Source: JASJGK01 sp033791585 (GTDB lineage: Bacteria > SAR324 > XYD2-FULL-50-16). From it: 9,166 bases of DNA. The translations under genes were made by a program, and so were the position numbers. The notes under the pieces were generated by a model that worked only from the letters and a program-made list of their open reading frames with translations, did no database searches and had not been told where the DNA came from. Each line of letters begins with the position of its first letter. Positions within the stretch are counted from its first letter, which is position 1. Positions 5,348 to 9,166 of the stretch are shown here, in pieces. The stretch spans positions 1-9,166 of the forward strand of contig JASJGK010000142.1 of the NCBI GenBank assembly GCA_033791585.1. The letters run 5' to 3'.

Positions 5348-7189
5348 TTGAACCGAGTAAAACTTTCTAGGCGATCAAAACGTGTAATTTTCCGAATGAT
5401 TGACTTAGTAATCATCGGATTCAGTATTTTTTTCTCTTTCAGCCTACGTTTTGACATCTTTACTGCCTGGTCTTACGCACAGCCTTTTCAAACACAAATT
5501 CTTCTCTTTTTCCCCATTAAAATTTTGATTTTCTGGGGCATGAGTTTATATCGCTCCGTCTTACGTTTCACAGGGATAGAATTTGCGGCTACGGTATTTG
5601 CAGCAGTACTAACAAGTAACCTTGCGCTCTTTGTATTCTTCTACCTGCTGAAGTTCCCGCCCTTTCCACGGTCCATTTGGATCTTGGATGCGATGATCTG
5701 CTTCCTATTGATCTTATTCTCTCGTTTTTTTCTCAGGTGGTTTGTTTACATTTTTTTGCCGAATAAGAAGCTTTTCACCAGAGAGAACATTTTAATTTAC
5801 GGCGCTGGTAATGTCGGCTGCCAATTTGCGCAAGCTTTAGCTGCAGACCCAAAATTTAAATTGATTGGGTTCATTGATGATAACCCTCAATTAGACAAAC
5901 AAGTACTTTTAGGGGTCAAGGTTTATGATAGACTCGCCCTAGGCCAGCTGGTTGAAAAATATAGGATCGACAGTATTCTATTGGCCATACCTTCCGCGAC
6001 TAACAAGCAAACTAGGATGTTGGTTGAATATATAGGCCAGTTTAAAGTTAAGATCAAAACGGTTCCTGGTTTAGACGATATTTTGTCAGGCAAGGTGACA
6101 ACAAGTGATATCCATCAAATTGATATTGCTGACTTACTCGGGCGGGAAGAGGTTGCCCCTCACCAAGCTTTACTACTAAAAAATGTTGCTGGTGCCACAG
6201 TCTTAATCACGGGGGCAGGTGGTTCGATCGGGTCTGAGTTATGCCGACAAATTGCCCTTTTAAAACCCAAAAAATTAGTTCTTTTAGAACAATCGGAGTT
6301 TTCCCTCTACCAAATCCAAATAGAAATTTCCGAACGATTTCCCAAGCTACCTTTAGTGGAGGCAATGGGGGATATGGGTGACCAAGAATTTGTTGCTGAA
6401 AAAATTCGAGACCACCAAGTAGACACAATTTTCCACGCAGCGGCCTATAAACATGTTCCTTTAGTAGAAACAAACCCAAAAAGCGGCATTAAGAATAACG
6501 TCCTTGGCTCCTTAGCTTGCATCTTAGCTGCAAAGCAAGAAAGGGTTAAAAACTTTGTTCTAATTTCAACTGACAAAGCCGTTCGCCCAACAAACATTAT
6601 GGGCGCAACAAAACGTATCACCGAGCTGATCGTTCAGGCCATAGCAGCATTGCCCGACAACGAGACTAATTTTATCGCTGTGCGTTTTGGCAATGTACTG
6701 GGAAGTTCAGGTAGCGTTGTTCCAAGGTTTAGAAAACAAATCGCTGAAGGCAAAAATATCACCGTGACACATCCTGATATTACTCGGTATTTTATGTCCA
6801 TTTCAGAAGCGGCGAGATTAGTGATCCAAGCCAGTGCGTTAGGGACAGGTGGCGAAATTTTCTTGCTGGACATGGGTGAACCCATCAAAATTTATGACCT
6901 TGCCCAAGAGATGATCTTTCTGAGTGGTCTTACCCTAGGTGAAGACATTGATATTGATATTTGTGGCCTGAGGCCCGGTGAAAAACTACATGAAGAACTG
7001 CTGATTGACCCTAAACAGAGTAAGGAAACAGAACACCCTAAGATCTTCTACGGTAAGGAGCCCTTTTACCCATGGAGTGAACTCCAAAGCCTACTGGAAG
7101 AACTCAAAGAAACCCTGCCAAAAGGGGATGAGGCAATCAAAGTCATACTGAAGAAGATTGTGCCTGAATATAATTATTCTTCCAAATAA
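5348..7189 (+). CDS. Nucleotide-sugar 4,6-dehydratase, WbpM/CapD/PglF type, membrane-bound
   Basis: This intact 613-residue protein has the full layout of the large membrane SDR dehydratases. These typically turn UDP-GlcNAc into UDP-4-keto-6-deoxy-GlcNAc, the entry to QuiNAc, FucNAc or bacillosamine. Four hydrophobic segments lie between about residues 18 and 137. They are followed by a first Rossmann motif YGAGNVG (151-157) in a CoA-binding-like domain and the catalytic-domain Rossmann motif TGAGGSIG (288-295). Further motifs are HAAAYKHVPLVE (363-374), STDKA (407-411) and MGATK (418-422). Met in place of the usual SDR Tyr is normal for this subfamily. RPGEKLHEEL (542-551) is near the C terminus. 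The TTG start has AAGG 8 bases upstream and gives the usual RRSKR leader before the first TM. It is the first gene of a two-gene operon. The exact sugar product cannot be read from sequence. Confidence 0.92.
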   Translation: MNRVKLSRRSKRVIFRMIDLVIIGFSIFFSFSLRFDIFTAWSYAQPFQTQILLFFPIKILIFWGMSLYRSVLRFTGIEFAATVFAAVLTSNLALFVFFYLLKFPPFPRSIWILDAMICFLLILFSRFFLRWFVYIFLPNKKLFTRENILIYGAGNVGCQFAQALAADPKFKLIGFIDDNPQLDKQVLLGVKVYDRLALGQLVEKYRIDSILLAIPSATNKQTRMLVEYIGQFKVKIKTVPGLDDILSGKVTTSDIHQIDIADLLGREEVAPHQALLLKNVAGATVLITGAGGSIGSELCRQIALLKPKKLVLLEQSEFSLYQIQIEISERFPKLPLVEAMGDMGDQEFVAEKIRDHQVDTIFHAAAYKHVPLVETNPKSGIKNNVLGSLACILAAKQERVKNFVLISTDKAVRPTNIMGATKRITELIVQAIAALPDNETNFIAVRFGNVLGSSGSVVPRFRKQIAEGKNITVTHPDITRYFMSISEAARLVIQASALGTGGEIFLLDMGEPIKIYDLAQEMIFLSGLTLGEDIDIDICGLRPGEKLHEELLIDPKQSKETEHPKIFYGKEPFYPWSELQSLLEELKETLPKGDEAIKVILKKIVPEYNYSSK

Positions 7190-7205
7190 TAGGCTGTTAA
7201 AAAGC

Positions 7206-7997
7206 ATGTCTCATAGAAAAATCTCCATCATTACTGTTGTATATAATGATGTGAAAATGATTGAAAATACAATTCAAAGCGTTGTAAATCTCAGCTATCC
7301 CGAGATCGAATACCTTGTGATTGATGGCGGCTCCAATGATGGCACTCAGGCTGTGATTAACAAATTCCAGAATCAAATTGATTTGATTGTCAGCGAAGCA
7401 GACAAGGGAATTTACGATGCAATGAACAAGGGGGTATTAAAGGCTACTGGGGATTACCTCTGTTTTATGAATTCCGGAGATTCTTTTGCTGGGGTCAATG
7501 TTTTAGACAAGATTTTTGAGGGGACTGAAGATGCGGCGATCATCTACTGCAACAACCTCATAACCTACGAAGCCGGGTTCACTCGGCAGCATAATGCAGA
7601 TAATCTTAGTAACATATGGAAGGGGAGCATCTGCTCTCACCAAGCTATGTTGATCAAAAGAGCTTATCAGAGGGAACATCTATATGCTTTAAATGCTGGT
7701 CTGTGCAGCGATTTCCATTTTTTCTACCATGCATATAAAAGCTCTGAAAAACTTTATTATAAAGATATTAACCTTGCTATTACCTCAGCTGGCGGTGTTT
7801 CCGACCAAAATCGCGTACAGGTAACAAAGGAATTTAGAGCTGTTATTAAAGATGCAGGGGATTTAACAGTGATGAGGAGTCTCTATTATTTTTTCAAAAT
7901 AGCCTCGCATCAAATAAAGGGGGTAATTAGAGCCCTGCTTCCCCAAGTTGTAGTGGATTTTCTTGTCCAAACTAAGCATGAGACTAATAGGCTGTAG
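7206..7997 (+). CDS. Family 2 glycosyltransferase (WcaA/WcaE-like)
   Basis: From the ATG at 7206 the product has 263 residues and begins MSHRKISIITVVYND, the standard first strand of a GT-A fold. Visible GT2 motifs are VIDGGSNDGT (38-47), DKGIYDAMNKG (66-76) and FMNSGDSF (87-94), the last standing where other GT2 enzymes have DXD. This MNSGD form is common in colanic-acid-type transferases. SICSHQAMLIKR and the C-terminal SAGGVSDQNR stretch fit the same group. An in-frame upstream start at 7158 would overlap the dehydratase by 32 bases and add 16 residues without a family match, so the ATG is preferred. The gene follows the dehydratase stop by 16 bases. It probably adds a sugar to a lipid-linked glycan at the cytoplasmic membrane face. 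Donor and acceptor are unknown. No clear terminator follows. Confidence 0.88.
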   Translation: MSHRKISIITVVYNDVKMIENTIQSVVNLSYPEIEYLVIDGGSNDGTQAVINKFQNQIDLIVSEADKGIYDAMNKGVLKATGDYLCFMNSGDSFAGVNVLDKIFEGTEDAAIIYCNNLITYEAGFTRQHNADNLSNIWKGSICSHQAMLIKRAYQREHLYALNAGLCSDFHFFYHAYKSSEKLYYKDINLAITSAGGVSDQNRVQVTKEFRAVIKDAGDLTVMRSLYYFFKIASHQIKGVIRALLPQVVVDFLVQTKHETNRL

Positions 7998-8027
7998 GGG
8001 CCAAAATAGTTTTGTTCTCTTCGTTGC

Positions 8028-8053
8028 TGTTCCCCTAGATTGATAGACACCTT
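8028..8053 (+). repeat. Presumed left inverted repeat of IS copy 2
   Basis: It shares the CCCC block (8032-8035) and ATAGACACCTT (8043-8053) with the left end of copy 1. The outermost base is uncertain. Confidence 0.45.
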
Positions 8054-8087
8054 AAGTTCAATTAACTTATGAACAGGAGGTGTTCAA

Positions 8088-9166
8088 ATGAAGAAGACTA
8101 AAAAGAGACAAAGCTTTACCAAGGAGTTTAAGGTTGAAGCAGTTCGATTGGCGATAAGTTCCGATAGCCTAAAACTCAAGTTGTAGGAGAGCTGGGGATT
8201 TCAGATGTAGCTCTGTATAAGTGGTGTAAAGCTTATCAAACGGATCACATCCAAGCTTTCTAAGAAACAGGGCCTACGACTGAGCAGCAAAAGATTCGCA
8301 ACCTTCAAGTGGCATTGGAAAGAGTTACAGAAGAACGAGATATACTAAAAAAGGCCGTGGCGTTCTTTGCAAGGACCCGCCCGGTTAGGGCTATGAGTTC
8401 GCCTTTATACATTCACAGCGACATCGATTTGATCTTTCAAGGCTCTGCAAGTTGTTGAAGGTTTCACGCAGTGGTTACTATCGTTGGCTCAAGGACCCAA
8501 CAGGTCAAAAGAGGACGGCAAGATCAGATATTGAAGACTGAAGTTCTAAGGGTATTTACCAAGCATAAAAGAATTTATGGCTCTCCAAGGCTTTCTGCAA
8601 AATTAAAGAAGGTAGGAATCTTTGCTGGAGAAAATCGAGTCACAAGGCTGATGCGTGAAATGGGACTCCGCTCCATTATTCAGCGGAAATACAAAGCTAC
8701 AACCAATAGTAAGCATAATAAACCCGTTGCAACGAATCGTTTAAATCGAAAGTTCAGGCCTTCAAGGTTAAACCAAGCTTGGGCTGGAGACATCACCTAC
8801 ATTCAAACTAAGCAAGGTAGGCTGTACCTTGCTATCGTTATGGACCTGTATTCTCGACATTGGCTGGGCATGTCCGATAGAATCAATACAAACCTGGTAA
8901 TGAGGGCTCTAGAGTCCGCTTTAGCTCAAAGAACCCAATACAGAGGAATGCTGTTCCATTCGGATCGTGGAGTTCAATATGCTTCTGAGAACTATCAAGC
9001 CCTTTTAACTCAAAAGGTCATTGTAAATTCAATGAGCAGAAAAGGTAACTGTTGGGATAATGCAGTTGTTGAAAGCTTTTTACATTCTCTAAGCAAGAGT
9101 GGTTACATCACAGAAATTTTATAACAAGGGAGGAGGCGAGGACTTGTATTTTTGAATATATTGAAG
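8088..9166 (+). pseudogene. IS3-family transposase (orfA/orfB), broken, 3' end outside the window
   Basis: orfA starts at ATG 8088 behind a strong AGGAGG (8075-8080) and encodes MKKTKKRQSFTKEFKVEAVR. A missing C near 8168 shifts the frame, after which GELGISDVALYKWCKAYQTD continues the helix-turn-helix. An in-frame TAA at 8261-8263 follows. orfB is seen as YEFAFIHSQRHRF from 8392 through SGYYRWLKDPTG. One extra A in 8506-8509 then shifts it into the frame that is open to 9124. That part holds the DDE core: Asp in AGDITY, Asp in HSDRG and Glu in VVESF, with the second Asp and the Glu 35 residues apart. A missing A near 9091 gives SLSKSGYITEIL; restoring it yields SLKQEWLHHRNF and then an open frame to the edge. 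It is not functional as written. Confidence 0.85.
8347..8353 (+). other. Programmed -1 frameshift heptamer AAAAAAG of IS copy 2
   Basis: The heptamer sits in phase as CTA AAA AAG within the ILKKAVAFFA end of orfA, the place where IS3 elements shift by -1 into orfB. It matches the known A AAA AAG slippery site. The site itself is preserved although the reading frames around it are broken. Confidence 0.6.

Larger units (their letters stand above)
8028..9166 (+). mobile_element. IS3-family insertion sequence, copy 2, degraded and cut by the window edge
   Basis: The second element is in the same orientation and of the same subgroup as copy 1, but visibly different in sequence, so it is a relative and not a recent duplicate. 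The left end is placed near TGTTCCCC at 8028, followed by ATAGACACCTT at 8043-8053. The right end lies beyond the window. It begins about 30 bases after the glycosyltransferase stop codon. Confidence 0.78.

Noticed and set aside
6207..6888. Open minus-strand frames inside the dehydratase gene
   Set aside because: They are opposite strongly conserved dehydratase motifs and have no start signals or recognisable domains.
7158..7205. Earlier in-frame start for the glycosyltransferase inside the end of the dehydratase gene
   Set aside because: The added residues do not fit the family, and the ATG at 7206 places the first GT2 strand at the usual distance.
7187..7995. 11-base direct repeat TAATAGGCTGT at 7187-7197 and 7985-7995, flanking the glycosyltransferase gene
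   Set aside because: Several 11-base repeats are expected by chance in a window of this size. The position at both gene borders is suggestive but not enough for an attachment-site or cassette claim.
1..9166. CRISPR array, tRNA, rRNA, or defence system
   Set aside because: I see no regularly spaced repeats, no tRNA cloverleaf or rRNA-like sequence, and no gene with a recognisable defence domain.

Overview
The window looks like an accessory, surface-polysaccharide region of a Gram-negative bacterium with modest G+C, probably a proteobacterium. The grounds are a CysD-type ATP sulfurylase, a WbpM/CapD-type sugar-nucleotide dehydratase, an export signal on one small protein, and two decaying IS3-family elements. 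An alphaproteobacterium, possibly host-associated because of the IS decay, is my guess and not shown by the sequence.

Left part (1-3930, all minus strand): a sulfation module reading right to left. It starts with a membrane-anchored arylsulfotransferase (ASST)-like protein, followed by a 76-residue exported or membrane protein and a small membrane protein that overlaps the start of a P-loop PAPS-type sulfotransferase. A decayed gene of unknown function comes next, and then the first 174 codons of cysD, which runs off the left edge. CysD belongs to the enzyme that activates sulfate (APS, then PAPS), so donor synthesis and transfer are encoded together.

Middle (about 3934-5255, plus strand): an IS3-family element whose transposase carries a stop codon and several frameshifts. 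It lies between the minus-strand sulfation operon and the plus-strand sugar operon, and a plausible promoter sits outside each of its ends.

Right part (5286-7997, plus strand): a near-consensus promoter, an intact 613-residue WbpM/CapD/PglF-type nucleotide-sugar 4,6-dehydratase, and a GT2 glycosyltransferase 16 bases after it. These would make a deoxy-amino sugar precursor and add a sugar to a glycan. From about 8028 to the window edge there is a second, related but not identical IS3-family element in the same orientation, also broken.

Taken together, the most economical reading is a locus for a sulfated surface polysaccharide or glycolipid, with IS elements on both sides of the dehydratase/glycosyltransferase pair. 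The most interesting part is the compact membrane sulfotransferase cassette with its two uncharacterised small membrane proteins.
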